Below, in pieces: positions 44,675 through 54,563 of a DNA stretch of 64,000 nucleotides. How positions within the stretch are numbered: the stretch's first letter is position 1; the number at the start of each line of letters is the position of its first letter. Location of the stretch: positions 1 through 64,000 of the forward strand of contig SVFL01000014.1 in assembly GCA_015056885.1 (NCBI GenBank), read 5' to 3'. Below the pieces are notes generated by a model. The model saw nothing but the letters and a program-made list of their open reading frames with translations, did not search any database and was not told where the DNA came from. This stretch comes from Lachnospiraceae bacterium. GTDB taxonomy: Bacteria > Bacillota > Clostridia > Lachnospirales > Lachnospiraceae. A program made the position numbers and the translations under genes.

Positions 44675-45511
44675 TTACAATACATCTGCAAAGTGCACCT
44701 TTAAGCGCTTAAAAATAAGAGCTCCAATTCCAAAAAACACCAACGTCACTATCCAGAAGTAAATGGTCGAATACATATCCTCAAAAAACCACCGTTGCTC
44801 GTAAACAGCACTCCTATAACCATTTACGATATATACCAACGGATTCAATTTTAAAACAGCAACGAAACGGCTGTCTGCAAGCGTATTGATATCCCACAGA
44901 ATTGGTGTTGCCCACATACCGATTTGCAGCGCAATGTTGATAATCTGCGCCAAATCCTTAAAGAAGACCACCACCGCACAGGTCGTATAACACAATGCCA
45001 ATACAAAGACAAAAAGGCATGCGCTGTAATACACCAACTGAATCGTATAGATGCTCGGATAATATCCGTAAATTGCAGCCACCACCAATAACACCAACAC
45101 AAAAAACACATGAATAAACGTGGCTGCAATTATTTTAATAATAGGCAGAATACTGATTTTGAAAACAACTTTCTTAACCAGATAATCATACTCCCGCAAC
45201 GCATTTGTACCGTGATTTAGAGCTTCACTAAAGAAAAACCAAGGCACCAGCCCTGCTGTCAGGAACAATACAAAAGGCACCTCCGCCGCTGTCCGGCTGG
45301 CATTTCCGCCCATGATGACATCAAATACAATATAATACATACCGACAGTCACCACTGGCTGTGCCATTGCCCAAAAAGCACCCAGATAGGAACCCACATA
45401 ACGCTTTTTAAAATCATTTTTGGCAAGCTTCCAAATCAAATGTCTGCTCTGCCAAAGTTCCAACAGAAGCACCGGAAATAAAGTGATCCCGGCCTTTTTA
45501 CTGTTATTCAT
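44675..45511 (-). CDS. wzm: Polysaccharide ABC exporter permease
   Basis: The 278-residue ABC-2 type permease has six predicted membrane helices and the typical N-terminal amphipathic start followed by DFKKRYVGSYLGAFWAMAQP. The LVPWFFFSEALNHGTNALREY segment is characteristic of Wzm/TagG. With the Wzt ATPase two genes downstream it forms the exporter that moves the lipid-linked polymer across the membrane. It starts 13 nt after rmlC. Confidence 0.92.
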   Translation of the reverse strand: MNNSKKAGITLFPVLLLELWQSRHLIWKLAKNDFKKRYVGSYLGAFWAMAQPVVTVGMYYIVFDVIMGGNASRTAAEVPFVLFLTAGLVPWFFFSEALNHGTNALREYDYLVKKVVFKISILPIIKIIAATFIHVFFVLVLLVVAAIYGYYPSIYTIQLVYYSACLFVFVLALCYTTCAVVVFFKDLAQIINIALQIGMWATPILWDINTLADSRFVAVLKLNPLVYIVNGYRSAVYEQRWFFEDMYSTIYFWIVTLVFFGIGALIFKRLKVHFADVL

Positions 45512-45524
45512 AAATCAATTTACC

Positions 45525-46082
45525 TCACTTGTTTTCCAGATATTCCTTCAAACCGCCCCATTTGGTATCCTTCTCAGATAAAAGAAGTTGCATGTCCGGA
45601 GCAATAGGCCATTCCACACCGATTTCAGGATCGTCATAACGAAGTCCGCCCTCATCCCCGGGATGATAATAATCGGAGCACTTATAGCAGAACTCTGCAT
45701 AGTCGGACAACACCAGAAATCCATGAGCAAAGTTCTTGGGAATAAAGAACTGTTTCTTGTTCTCCTCAGACAAAAGCACACCAAACCACTTACCAAATGT
45801 AGGAGAACCCTCTCTCAAATCCACTGCCACATCAAATACTTCACCCTTGATAACACGCACCAGCTTGTCCTGAGGAAATTCCTTCTGAAAATGCAACCCT
45901 CTCAATACGCCTCTTGAAGATGCAGACTGATTATCCTGTACAAATACCTCAGGAATGCCGGCTGCCTTATAATCCTCATACTGATAGGTCTCCATAAAAT
46001 ACCCTCTGGCATCGCCGAACACCTTTGGGGTAATAATTTTTAATCCTTCAATTTCACATGTCTCTACTGTTATCTGTCCCAT
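45525..46082 (-). CDS. rmlC: dTDP-4-dehydrorhamnose 3,5-epimerase
   Basis: RmlC converts dTDP-4-keto-6-deoxyglucose to dTDP-4-keto-rhamnose, the third step to dTDP-rhamnose. The 185-residue cupin has the catalytic His in RGLHFQ, the Lys in LVRVIKGEVFDVAVDLR, and FAHGFLVLSD. The start at 46082 is supported by AAAGGA 6 nt upstream. It is separated from rmlA and rmlB by a GH25 gene. Confidence 0.95.
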   Translation of the reverse strand: MGQITVETCEIEGLKIITPKVFGDARGYFMETYQYEDYKAAGIPEVFVQDNQSASSRGVLRGLHFQKEFPQDKLVRVIKGEVFDVAVDLREGSPTFGKWFGVLLSEENKKQFFIPKNFAHGFLVLSDYAEFCYKCSDYYHPGDEGGLRYDDPEIGVEWPIAPDMQLLLSEKDTKWGGLKEYLENK

Positions 46083-46131
46083 TTTTATCCTTTCCAAGTC
46101 CTAATATCTGCAACTTCACAGTCCTACAGAC

Positions 46132-47409
46132 TTACTCATACATAATATTCATATCTACATTGCCCTCAATACCATCAATCCGGCCCTTGGAGCTATATTG
46201 CCACATGCGATAGTACCCCTGATACAACGGTACACTGCGGTATTCTGCAAGCCAGATATAATAATTCTCCAGTTTTTCCACATGAAGATTATTATTGTAC
46301 CAGTTACGACTGGCGTACACACCAGCCTCATATCCTGCATTTTCAATCGTACGGCAAAAAGCCTCACAGACCAAAGTTCTGGTATCTGCGTCCAACTTGT
46401 CCGCCCGTCCGTTTCCGCCGGCACCTTCCGTATCAATAAAAATAGGATAGGCAATCTCATATTCCTGCACCCAGCGAAGCACTGCAGAAGCCTCTTCCAC
46501 TGCTTCCACCTCGTTGGTTGCCTGGGTAAAGAAATACACACCCACAGGAATGCCGGATTTGGCTGCACCCTTCATATTCGTATCAAAATAAATATCCTGC
46601 ACAAGGCTTCCGGTAACAGAACCACGATATCCTGCACGAATAATGGCAAATTCCACTCCGGCATTCTTGACTTTGTCCCAATCAATATCCTTGTTCCACT
46701 TTGAAACATCAATACCAGCCTTTGTCTTGCCCGAAAAGGACTTTAAATCCGTCATCTCCGTAGCATCTGCATCTGCCAGCGCATCGCGCACGCCGCTATC
46801 CTCGGCCTTGGCATCCACCTCATCCTCTGTTTTGATTAACAGAGAAATATCGTCGATTGCCAAATATTCAACTTTATCTTTGACCTTTACACGTGTAGTG
46901 CCTGTCGGCACTCTATAGCCTTCAACAGACTTAAGTGTTACTGCATACTCACCGGCAGTCAGGTCACCGATATAAATAATTCCATCTTTGTCCAAATCTT
47001 TGTACGTGCCTTCTGCATCCGAGTTCTGCATCTTGTCAAGCTCCACAAAAAAGCTTTCACCCTCTACCAACAGGCCCTCATTATTCACAATCTGAATACG
47101 CAAATCTTTCTCCACGGAAGTCACCACAAGGGATAATCGATTCGTCATGTCCTTAGCGGCCTCCAGCACCTGATTACGTTCCGGATCAAAAAAACTGTCA
47201 TCCTGTTCAAATGCCTTCAAATCAAACATTCCCCAATAGTCTCCTGCAGACAGCTGTTGTTCTGATTGTACGGACTCTTGCTCTTCATACGTCTGTGACA
47301 CAACAGGACGCTTATCCGTATCCTGATTGGTCCAAAACACCGCTAAAGATACCACCAGAATCGCAGCCAAACTGGACAAAATGGCTGTTCTTCTCAATTT
47401 AGAGTCCAT
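46132..47409 (-). CDS. Membrane-anchored GH25 muramidase, small form
   Basis: The 425-residue protein has an N-terminal membrane anchor (about residues 8-26), an extracellular beta-rich region (about 85-200) and a C-terminal GH25 lysozyme-type domain (about 230-425) with [14 protein letters not shown], the IRAGYRG strand and the catalytic IFIDTEG. GH25 enzymes cut the glycan backbone of peptidoglycan. The middle region ([15 protein letters not shown]) is similar to one in the large GH25 protein at 51324, so the two are paralogues. The start overlaps the rmlA stop by 11 nt, so it is translated with the dTDP-sugar genes and may open the wall at sites of polymer attachment. Confidence 0.9.
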   Translation of the reverse strand: MDSKLRRTAILSSLAAILVVSLAVFWTNQDTDKRPVVSQTYEEQESVQSEQQLSAGDYWGMFDLKAFEQDDSFFDPERNQVLEAAKDMTNRLSLVVTSVEKDLRIQIVNNEGLLVEGESFFVELDKMQNSDAEGTYKDLDKDGIIYIGDLTAGEYAVTLKSVEGYRVPTGTTRVKVKDKVEYLAIDDISLLIKTEDEVDAKAEDSGVRDALADADATEMTDLKSFSGKTKAGIDVSKWNKDIDWDKVKNAGVEFAIIRAGYRGSVTGSLVQDIYFDTNMKGAAKSGIPVGVYFFTQATNEVEAVEEASAVLRWVQEYEIAYPIFIDTEGAGGNGRADKLDADTRTLVCEAFCRTIENAGYEAGVYASRNWYNNNLHVEKLENYYIWLAEYRSVPLYQGYYRMWQYSSKGRIDGIEGNVDMNIMYE

Positions 47410-48268
47410 TTGCTACCTCTACCAGATACTGACCGTAATTGGTCTTCATCAAAGGTTCTGCAAGGGCAAGAAGCTGCTCCTTGTCAATAAAACCTTTCTT
47501 GTATGCAATCTCCTCAATACAGGAAATGTAAAGCCCCTGTCTCTTCTGGAACGCTGCCACAAAATCTGCCGCATCCAACAATGCATCGTGGTTCCCTGTA
47601 TCAAGCCATGCGAAACCACGTCCAAGCTGTTCCACCATCAAGGTGCCACGCTCAAGATACTCGTTATTGACACTGGTAATCTCGATTTCGCCACGGGCAG
47701 AAGGTTTTACATTTTTTGCAATCTCTACTACATCATTGTCGTAAAAATACAAGCCCGGTACCGCAAAATTAGATTTAGGATTCTCAGGTTTTTCCTCAAT
47801 GGAAAGAGCCTTACCGTTCTCATCAAACTCTACTACACCATACTCTCTGGGATCTCTTACATAGTAACCGAAAATGGTCGCACCCTTCTCTCTGGAAGCC
47901 GCCTCAGCCAAAACCTTGGAGAAGCTTCTGCCGTAGAAAATATTATCTCCCAGCACAAGAGCAACTCTGTCCTTACCGATGAATTCCTCTCCGATAATAA
48001 ACGCATCCGCAAGACCTCTGGGGCTCTCCTGCACTGCATAAGAAAGCTCCATTCCCAACTGATGTCCGTCTCCCAAAAGCTCTTTAAACACAGGCAAATC
48101 TCTGGGTGTGGAAATGATTAACACCTCTCTGATTCCCGCAAGCATCAGTGTAGACAAGGGATAATAAATCATGGGCTTGTCGTACACCGGCATAATCTGT
48201 TTTGAAATAGCCTTGGTCAAAGGATACAATCTTGTTCCTGAACCACCTGCCAAAATAATACCTTTCAT
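47399..48268 (-). CDS. rmlA: Glucose-1-phosphate thymidylyltransferase
   Basis: RmlA joins glucose-1-phosphate and dTTP to dTDP-glucose. The 289-residue product has the nucleotide-binding loop [13 protein letters not shown] at the start, [20 protein letters not shown] and EKPENPKS. The start at 48268 has GGAGGAG upstream. It follows rmlB after an 83-nt gap that contains a hairpin and overlaps the GH25 gene by 11 nt. Confidence 0.96.
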   Translation of the reverse strand: MKGIILAGGSGTRLYPLTKAISKQIMPVYDKPMIYYPLSTLMLAGIREVLIISTPRDLPVFKELLGDGHQLGMELSYAVQESPRGLADAFIIGEEFIGKDRVALVLGDNIFYGRSFSKVLAEAASREKGATIFGYYVRDPREYGVVEFDENGKALSIEEKPENPKSNFAVPGLYFYDNDVVEIAKNVKPSARGEIEITSVNNEYLERGTLMVEQLGRGFAWLDTGNHDALLDAADFVAAFQKRQGLYISCIEEIAYKKGFIDKEQLLALAEPLMKTNYGQYLVEVANGL

Positions 48269-48313
48269 CTGTTTCTCCTCCACATTAAAAACTCATATTT
48301 ATAAAAGCAAAGA

Positions 48314-48347
48314 TAGACTTTTCCGGATTTGCACCCGAAAAAGTCTT
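48314..48347 (-). terminator. Hairpin between rmlB and rmlA
   Basis: On the minus strand AAGACTTTTTCGG pairs with CCGGAAAAGTCT and is followed by ATCTTTGCTTTTATA. It could act as a partial terminator that lowers rmlA and downstream expression relative to rmlB. Confidence 0.55.
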
Positions 48348-48351
48348 ATTC

Positions 48352-49437
48352 TTATCTGTTGCTGTACATATCTTCATAATACTTCTGATAGTCGCCGTTG
48401 GTTACATTTTTCATCCAGTCTTCATGCTCAAAGAACCATGCAATGGTCTTCTTAATACCTTCCTTGAACATGGTCTCCGGCTCCCAGCCAATCTCCGCCT
48501 TAATCTTGTCCGGAGCAATGGCATATCTGCGGTCATGACCCTTACGGTCCTCCACATAAGTAATCAGCTCCTCATTTACAAGAGCCTTTCGGGGGTCACC
48601 CTCAGGGAGCATCTCCTGCAAAGTATCCAGAATAATATGCAGAATCTCAATATTCTGTTTCTCGTTATGTCCGCCGATATTGTAGGTTTCGAACAGTCTT
48701 CCCTGCTCCTGAACCATATCAATTGCCTTGGCATGGTCCTCAACAAACAGCCAGTCACGGACATTCTTACCGTCACCGTACACCGGAAGCTTCTTACCCT
48801 GCAATGCATTGTTAATCATCAGCGGAATAAACTTCTCAGGGAACTGGTAAGGTCCGTAGTTATTAGAACAGTTTGTAATGTTCGCAGGGAACTTGTAAGT
48901 ATCCATATAAGCCTTCACCAACATATCAGAGCTTGCCTTACTTGCTGAATAAGGGCTGTGAGGATCATAGGGTGAAGTCTCATAGAAAAATGCGTTCTCA
49001 TCTTCCGGAAGACTTCCGTACACTTCATCGGTGGATACGTGAAGGAACTTCTTACCCTCCTTAAAGCTTCCGTCCGGAAGCTCCCATGCTGCCTTCGCAC
49101 AATTAAGCATTACCGCTGTGCCCAGTACATTGGTCTGTACAAAAACCTCAGGATTCTTAATACTTCTGTCTACATGGCTCTCTGCTGCAAAATGCACCAC
49201 TCTGTCGATGTCATTCTCTGCAAAAATCTTGCTGATAGCCTCTTTGTCACAGATATCCGCTTTTACAAAAGTATAATTATCGCGGTTTTCCACATCCTTT
49301 AAATTCTCCAAATTACCCGCATACGTAAGCACATCCACATTGATAATACGAATGTCGTTATCATACTTCTTAAACATGTAATGAATGTAGTTGGAGCCGA
49401 TAAACCCAGCTCCTCCTGTCACCAGATAAGTTCTCAT
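48352..49437 (-). CDS. rmlB: dTDP-glucose 4,6-dehydratase
   Basis: RmlB makes dTDP-4-keto-6-deoxyglucose, the branch point to dTDP-rhamnose and dTDP-4-amino sugars. The 361-residue short-chain dehydrogenase fold has the NAD loop GGAGFIGSNY, the STDEVYG motif and the YSASKAS catalytic motif. It starts 21 nt after the diguanylate cyclase stop. Both RmlC and the aminotransferase at 62153 can use its product. Confidence 0.96.
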   Translation of the reverse strand: MRTYLVTGGAGFIGSNYIHYMFKKYDNDIRIINVDVLTYAGNLENLKDVENRDNYTFVKADICDKEAISKIFAENDIDRVVHFAAESHVDRSIKNPEVFVQTNVLGTAVMLNCAKAAWELPDGSFKEGKKFLHVSTDEVYGSLPEDENAFFYETSPYDPHSPYSASKASSDMLVKAYMDTYKFPANITNCSNNYGPYQFPEKFIPLMINNALQGKKLPVYGDGKNVRDWLFVEDHAKAIDMVQEQGRLFETYNIGGHNEKQNIEILHIILDTLQEMLPEGDPRKALVNEELITYVEDRKGHDRRYAIAPDKIKAEIGWEPETMFKEGIKKTIAWFFEHEDWMKNVTNGDYQKYYEDMYSNR

Positions 49438-49458
49438 TTTTTTCTCCTCTATCTCATA

Positions 49459-51276
49459 TTAATTCTCTATTTTATCCGACACCATCATATAGCGCTGAGC
49501 TATAGACCACGCCGCAATATACAAAAGACCTTCTTCACTGGCACTCCACTTGCGATGCCTCTTTACCACATCAAAGAACACCAGCATTTGAGTACCGGAC
49601 GCCGGATTCACTTTGACGGTAACAAAGTTTTCTGTCATCTGACTCTTCAAACCCTCATAAATATCCGGATGAGTATCTTCAAAGGGAAGAATCTTATTGC
49701 GCACCAACACACCTTTTTTGTCAAATAACGGGATTGCATTTTCTCGTGCCCAAAAAGCCATATTATTCAGGGATTCCGGCACATCTGCTCCGGCCTCCGG
49801 ATTCCATATAACCTGTTTGGTACTATAGTCATCTCCCAGACAAATCATCATACGGTCAACATCAAATTTCCGCAAAAACTCCTGCATACTCTCAACAAAG
49901 CGCTGCGGTGTATCTGCTCCAACATCTTCCATGATATTCACTATGGTACTACATGCCTGATCATAAGTCAAAGGCATACGTTTGTTTGCCGTCTCTGCCG
50001 TCATATCAAAATCGGCATGCTTCTCCGGCTTATAAATTATCAGACGGTTTTTGCCTTTTGCTTTCGCAATATACAAACATTTATCTGCAACCTTAAAGAG
50101 TTCGTCGTAATTCGTTGCATCATCCGGATAGGAAGCCATTCCCAAAGAGAGTGTCACTTCCATATTGGACAACAACTCACCGCAACTCCAAGTAACATTC
50201 TTACGGACCGTCTTGAATATTTTAGCAAAATCATCCGCATCCTTCACCTTATCCGTCACAACCATAAACTCATCACCGCCAAAACGCCCTACATAACCTC
50301 TGCGCCCTAACGTTGTTCGTATAATTTCAGCAACCTTGGCAATTACCTCGTCACCGGTCATATGACCAAAGGTATCATTTATATTCTTAAAATCATCAAT
50401 ATCCATTACCGACAACAAAACCTTGTTATCCTTTGCATTGGCAATCAGCTCCATTGCAATTTCTTTGATTGCACGCTTATTGTATATTCCTGTGGCATTA
50501 TCAAAGGCATGAGGGCTCATATAGTACTTGTCATCCTTCTTGACCTCTCCCATAACATCAATAGTGCCTGCCATCATTTCTCTGGAATTATCTATATAAA
50601 TAATTCCACCATTCAACTGCATGTAACCACAATCCAAACCGAAGATTTCACCATCCATCTCCAGTTCCATGGTCTCGGCAAAATTATTCAGATATTCTGC
50701 AAATCCTTCAAATTCCGCCTTCTGCTTAAATGTAAAACTCTCGCTTTCAACTACCTGTTTCTGAAGATTTGCCAGGGTATCATTAAAGCGATTCACCGCC
50801 CGGCTGTTAACATATTCAAAAATACTGATTCTGTCATTTGCATAGCTGTACTCAAAATACAACTTATCACTGAGAGACATATATTTTCTGTATTTCACCA
50901 GCTTAGCAGCATCCGAATCATATTTGTGCTGAATACGCATAATATCCAGTATATTGATGTCAATGAACCGAAATCCATCCTGTTCTCTGCCGTTGTATGC
51001 AATCACTCCATACATATAACGATAACTTCCGTCACCGCACAGCAAACGAAATATCAGGCGCTGCGGTTCCTCATCCAGATGGTCCAGCGCATCTCTTACA
51101 CAATCTGCATCCTCAGGATGTACCAACAACGGAAACGGTTTCGCCGAATTGCCACCTACATATCTGTAAAAGGGCTCAGTAGCATCCACTACCGTATACC
51201 CCTTTTGCAAAGTAGCCCTTCCTCGAAAAATGGGAGACTTCTTATCTTCTATTGAATAGTACTTAGTAATATTCAT
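49459..51276 (-). CDS. Diguanylate cyclase (GGDEF) with PAS-like and GAF-like domains
   Basis: The 605-residue soluble protein makes the second messenger c-di-GMP. A PAS-like sensor lies at about residues 20-110, a central helical/beta region follows, and the GGDEF domain (about 255-425) has the intact active site RFGGDEF (GGDEF at 333-337) and FGHMTGDEV. No RxxD inhibitory site precedes the motif. A C-terminal GAF-like domain covers about 450-600. No membrane segment is seen. It lies 47 nt after the large GH25 gene and 21 nt before rmlB, so c-di-GMP output is wired into the glycan operon. AAGGAG precedes the ATG. Confidence 0.9.
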   Translation of the reverse strand: MNITKYYSIEDKKSPIFRGRATLQKGYTVVDATEPFYRYVGGNSAKPFPLLVHPEDADCVRDALDHLDEEPQRLIFRLLCGDGSYRYMYGVIAYNGREQDGFRFIDINILDIMRIQHKYDSDAAKLVKYRKYMSLSDKLYFEYSYANDRISIFEYVNSRAVNRFNDTLANLQKQVVESESFTFKQKAEFEGFAEYLNNFAETMELEMDGEIFGLDCGYMQLNGGIIYIDNSREMMAGTIDVMGEVKKDDKYYMSPHAFDNATGIYNKRAIKEIAMELIANAKDNKVLLSVMDIDDFKNINDTFGHMTGDEVIAKVAEIIRTTLGRRGYVGRFGGDEFMVVTDKVKDADDFAKIFKTVRKNVTWSCGELLSNMEVTLSLGMASYPDDATNYDELFKVADKCLYIAKAKGKNRLIIYKPEKHADFDMTAETANKRMPLTYDQACSTIVNIMEDVGADTPQRFVESMQEFLRKFDVDRMMICLGDDYSTKQVIWNPEAGADVPESLNNMAFWARENAIPLFDKKGVLVRNKILPFEDTHPDIYEGLKSQMTENFVTVKVNPASGTQMLVFFDVVKRHRKWSASEEGLLYIAAWSIAQRYMMVSDKIEN

Positions 51277-51323
51277 AAGTCAACTCCTTGTCTGTTACTC
51301 CCCACTTACTTGCCCTGTACTGC

Positions 51324-54300
51324 TTAATAACCCAAATAACTAAGATTCATATCAACATTTCCACTAATACCGCTTACCTTACCGGTAGACTTATACTGCC
51401 ACAAATCATATCGTCCGGTATAGGTAGGCGTTGCTGCATACTGTGCCAGCCAGATTTTATAAGAACCCAGCTGTCCCGGATCAATCATGCTTTCAAGCCA
51501 AGTCTTATTAGCATAGACACCAGCCGTATATCCGCCGGAACGTATCGTCTCACAAAACGCCTTACATACTGCTGTTCTTGCTGACTTACTCAGTCCGTCA
51601 GCTCGTCCTCTGTTTCCTGATGCACCACTGTACTCCACATCCAGGAATATGGGATAAGAAATCTTGTAATTCTTCACCGCATCCAATACAAAAGATGCCT
51701 CCTCAACTGCCTCAACTTCATCAACAGCCTGACTAAAGAAATAGACACCAACCTTTAATCCTGCAGAAGTCGCACCTTTGATATTCTGCTCAAACTTCGG
51801 ATCAATAACAAGAGAACCCTGTGTGTATCCGCGGTATCCGCAACGAATAATTACATAAGAAACGCCTGAATTTTTCACTGCATTCCAATCAATATTTCCG
51901 TTATGCTTGGACACATCAATACCCATGGTACCGGAACCTGTTATCAATACACCATCACTGTCAAAGGTATATTTTGCACCCTGAATGACCTGCTCACCGG
52001 TTACTTTCTTACCATTCTTATCAAAGAAATACACCTTGCCGTCAATGGTCTGCCAACCGGTATACTTCGTCTCGCCTTTTTTAAAAAACTGTACACCCTC
52101 TTTATAATAATCGGCATATACCGCTTCCCGGTATTCATCATTTTCCTGAACATATAACTGATTGCCGTCATTATCCTTAAGCTTAGATTTTGTATCATTC
52201 TTAGGATCGGCCTTGACCGTTACAGCGCATTTTGCTTTTACGGTCTCCTCGCCCTTCTTGGCTTTTACGGTAACCGTTGCTGTTCCTTCTTTTACACCGG
52301 TAACAACAATGGATGTACCATCTGCCTTTACCGTAGCAACCTCTTCATCAGAGGAGCTCGCAGAAATCTCTGCTCCTTCACCGGCAGAAGCAGTAATGGT
52401 TGCTGTACTTCCAACGATAACAGTAAGCTCCTTCTTGTCCAGACTGACAGAGCCCTTCTCTGTTACAGTAACTTCAATTACAATAGAAGGAGCATTTGCC
52501 ACAGGATCTTCCTTGTAATTTACACTAACTGTTACATTCGTAGTGCCGGCACTCACTGCCGTAATCGTAACTTTACCCTTTTTGTTGACGGAAGCCTTGG
52601 CAATTCCTTCATCTGCACTACTTACAGTATACGCCAAAGTTCTGTCCTCTTCAAACCCACTTACGGATGTCTGTATTTTGCTTTCTGCTCCCTCAGCAAG
52701 TGTCACCACTGAAGAATCCACAGTTATTGTTCCGTCAAAAGGAGTTGCCAGTTCATCCGTTACTGTAACTTCACAGGTCGCCTCATACTCCTTTTCCTCA
52801 CCATTCTCTAATGCAATAACAGTATAGGTAATGGTTGCTTTTCCGGCGGAAACCGCAGTCACCACACCCTCAGTATCTACTTCTGCAATAGAATTGTCAC
52901 TGCTGCTCCAACTCTCTGCAATCACATTTGCAATATCCGTATAGGAACCTTTTAATGTCAGACTGTCTCCGCCCACTTTAAGTTCGGCAGATTCCTTATC
53001 AAGATTCACCTCTGCAGCCATGCGCATAAAGCTTCCACTCTTCGCTGATGTAGAAGGATCTGTAATCTTACTCTTGGGAACCTCAACATAGGTGTTGGTT
53101 ACCTCTGTACTCTCCACCCACTCAACCGTATCTTCAAGACCGGACTCTTCCTGAGGATTCTGTTTCTTCTGTTCCTCATTGGAGACATCAATCTGATCCT
53201 CCGTTTTAACCTCATCAGATACGTCTACCTTCTGGTAAGCAATATCTTTTCTTACCTCTGCACTGACAGAACTGCCGGGCATCTCATAACTTGCATACTT
53301 TTCACCGCTCAGTTCATTTACATCAAGCTTGTAATTACCGGGTGTAATACCCTTTTTATGAATGATGCCATCCATATCATCGTCAGACCAGGTCTCGGAT
53401 TTACCGTCAGGAGCAGTTACACTTACCGTAAAAGGCACATTTGCAATCAGTTTCTCGCTGCTTTTATTAACAAACTTAATCTTTAAATCCTTTTGAACGG
53501 AGGCAGTCTTTAATGTGACGGTCACATCTTTGTTGTATTCAGCCTCTCCGTAATCCTTTTCAACCTCTTGAAGTTCTTCCTCAGCAGCTTTATTCTTCAC
53601 CGCATCACTCAATGCTAAAAGGCCCTCATCTCCAACAATTTCAATACCTTCCAGCTGCGTTCCCACAGAAGCAAACACCTTGCTCTGATTGGATATATTG
53701 CCTGCACCCATAAAAACAACCAATGTTGCTATGGCCAGCAACAGCACACCCACTCCGGTAGCCAACATTACCTTATCCATTCCGGTCATATTGGCAAACC
53801 ATGCAACTATGCCATTTTCTTCCTCATCGTCTTCTTCATAATCATCTGCATACAGTTCATCTTCATACACCATATCGTCTTCATATACGATGTCATCCTC
53901 ATAAACTGCATCATCTTCATAAACGATGTCATCTTCATATTCAATATCGGCCGTATAAACCGTATCCTCTTCAGATACAACATCATCCTCATAAACTATA
54001 TCGTCTTCGTATGTACCGTCATCCGCATAGACCACATCGTCTTCGTATGCATCGTCATCTTCATAAACGCCGTCATCCGCATAGACTACATCATCTTCAT
54101 AGACGCCGTCGTCCTCATAGACTACATCGTCTTCATAAACGCCGTCGTCCTCATAGACTACATCATCTTCATAAACGCCGTCGTCTTCATAAAATTCAAT
54201 ATCTTCATAATCTGCATCTTCTTCATAAAACCCATCAGACTCTTCTGCTTCATATGCAACAGCTTCTCCAAGCTCCTCATCCCAGTCCACGGATTCCTCT

Positions 54301-54356
54301 TCCCATTCATCCCACTCTTTATCCGCATTCTTAAAACGGTCCAGAAATTTACCCAT
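51324..54356 (-). CDS. Large membrane-anchored GH25 protein with acidic repeats and Big_2 domains
   Basis: The 1010-residue protein has a very acidic cytoplasmic tail (1-190), a membrane segment (about 196-217), an extracellular beta region shared with the smaller GH25 protein, two or three bacterial Ig-like (Big_2) domains (about 460-720), cell-wall-binding repeats (GWQTIDGKVYFFDKNGKKV and one more) and a GH25 domain from about residue 811 (MGIDVSKHNGNIDW, IIRCGYRG, IFLDVEYSG). The tail holds about twenty copies of a YEDD-type hexapeptide. The enzyme should cut peptidoglycan close to the membrane. The ATG at 54356 replaces an upstream TTG. It has its own promoter and heads the operon that continues into the GGDEF and rml genes. 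Confidence 0.92.
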   Translation of the reverse strand: MGKFLDRFKNADKEWDEWEEESVDWDEELGEAVAYEAEESDGFYEEDADYEDIEFYEDDGVYEDDVVYEDDGVYEDDVVYEDDGVYEDDVVYADDGVYEDDDAYEDDVVYADDGTYEDDIVYEDDVVSEEDTVYTADIEYEDDIVYEDDAVYEDDIVYEDDMVYEDELYADDYEEDDEEENGIVAWFANMTGMDKVMLATGVGVLLLAIATLVVFMGAGNISNQSKVFASVGTQLEGIEIVGDEGLLALSDAVKNKAAEEELQEVEKDYGEAEYNKDVTVTLKTASVQKDLKIKFVNKSSEKLIANVPFTVSVTAPDGKSETWSDDDMDGIIHKKGITPGNYKLDVNELSGEKYASYEMPGSSVSAEVRKDIAYQKVDVSDEVKTEDQIDVSNEEQKKQNPQEESGLEDTVEWVESTEVTNTYVEVPKSKITDPSTSAKSGSFMRMAAEVNLDKESAELKVGGDSLTLKGSYTDIANVIAESWSSSDNSIAEVDTEGVVTAVSAGKATITYTVIALENGEEKEYEATCEVTVTDELATPFDGTITVDSSVVTLAEGAESKIQTSVSGFEEDRTLAYTVSSADEGIAKASVNKKGKVTITAVSAGTTNVTVSVNYKEDPVANAPSIVIEVTVTEKGSVSLDKKELTVIVGSTATITASAGEGAEISASSSDEEVATVKADGTSIVVTGVKEGTATVTVKAKKGEETVKAKCAVTVKADPKNDTKSKLKDNDGNQLYVQENDEYREAVYADYYKEGVQFFKKGETKYTGWQTIDGKVYFFDKNGKKVTGEQVIQGAKYTFDSDGVLITGSGTMGIDVSKHNGNIDWNAVKNSGVSYVIIRCGYRGYTQGSLVIDPKFEQNIKGATSAGLKVGVYFFSQAVDEVEAVEEASFVLDAVKNYKISYPIFLDVEYSGASGNRGRADGLSKSARTAVCKAFCETIRSGGYTAGVYANKTWLESMIDPGQLGSYKIWLAQYAATPTYTGRYDLWQYKSTGKVSGISGNVDMNLSYLGY
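53819..54233 (-). repeat. Coding tandem repeat (YEDD hexapeptide, 18-bp unit)
   Basis: An 18-bp unit coding for x-Y-E-D-D-x is repeated about twenty times, with a higher 36-bp period VVYEDDGVYEDD in the best-conserved part (about 54040-54190). The near-identical units suggest recent expansion by slippage. It encodes residues 42-180 of the large GH25 protein. Confidence 0.85.
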
Positions 54357-54392
54357 TTTTCTTCCTATTCTCCTCAAAATATATTCCGTAAT

Positions 54393-54421
54393 ATTATACC
54401 ACTGCGTTTATTCTACTTCAA
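54393..54421 (-). promoter_or_regulatory. Promoter of the large GH25 operon
   Basis: On the minus strand TTGAAG (54416-54421) and TATAAT (54393-54398) are 17 nt apart, giving a leader of about 30 nt. It may drive the genes down to 35732. Confidence 0.7.
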
Positions 54422-54468
54422 GCAATTATCCCATTTATTCACAATTTCTTAAATATTCTGGAATAATA

Positions 54469-54497
54469 TGGACTTTTATTTTCCAAAATAGTAAAAT
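54469..54497 (+). promoter_or_regulatory. Promoter of the SGNH-like gene
   Basis: TGGACT (54469-54474) and TAAAAT (54492-54497) are 17 nt apart on the plus strand, divergent from the GH25 promoter. An AAAGGA site lies 10 nt before the ATG at 54564. Confidence 0.6.
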
Positions 54498-54563
54498 GAA
54501 ACCTATCAGTTGTTTCAGACATTTCGATCCAATCAACAACCCACAAGAAAGGATACATCATAA

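Noticed and set aside
53801-54334. Plus-strand open frame of 177 codons rich in His, Leu and Arg
   Set aside because: It is the antisense of the acidic tandem repeat. The repeat keeps the frame open by chance.
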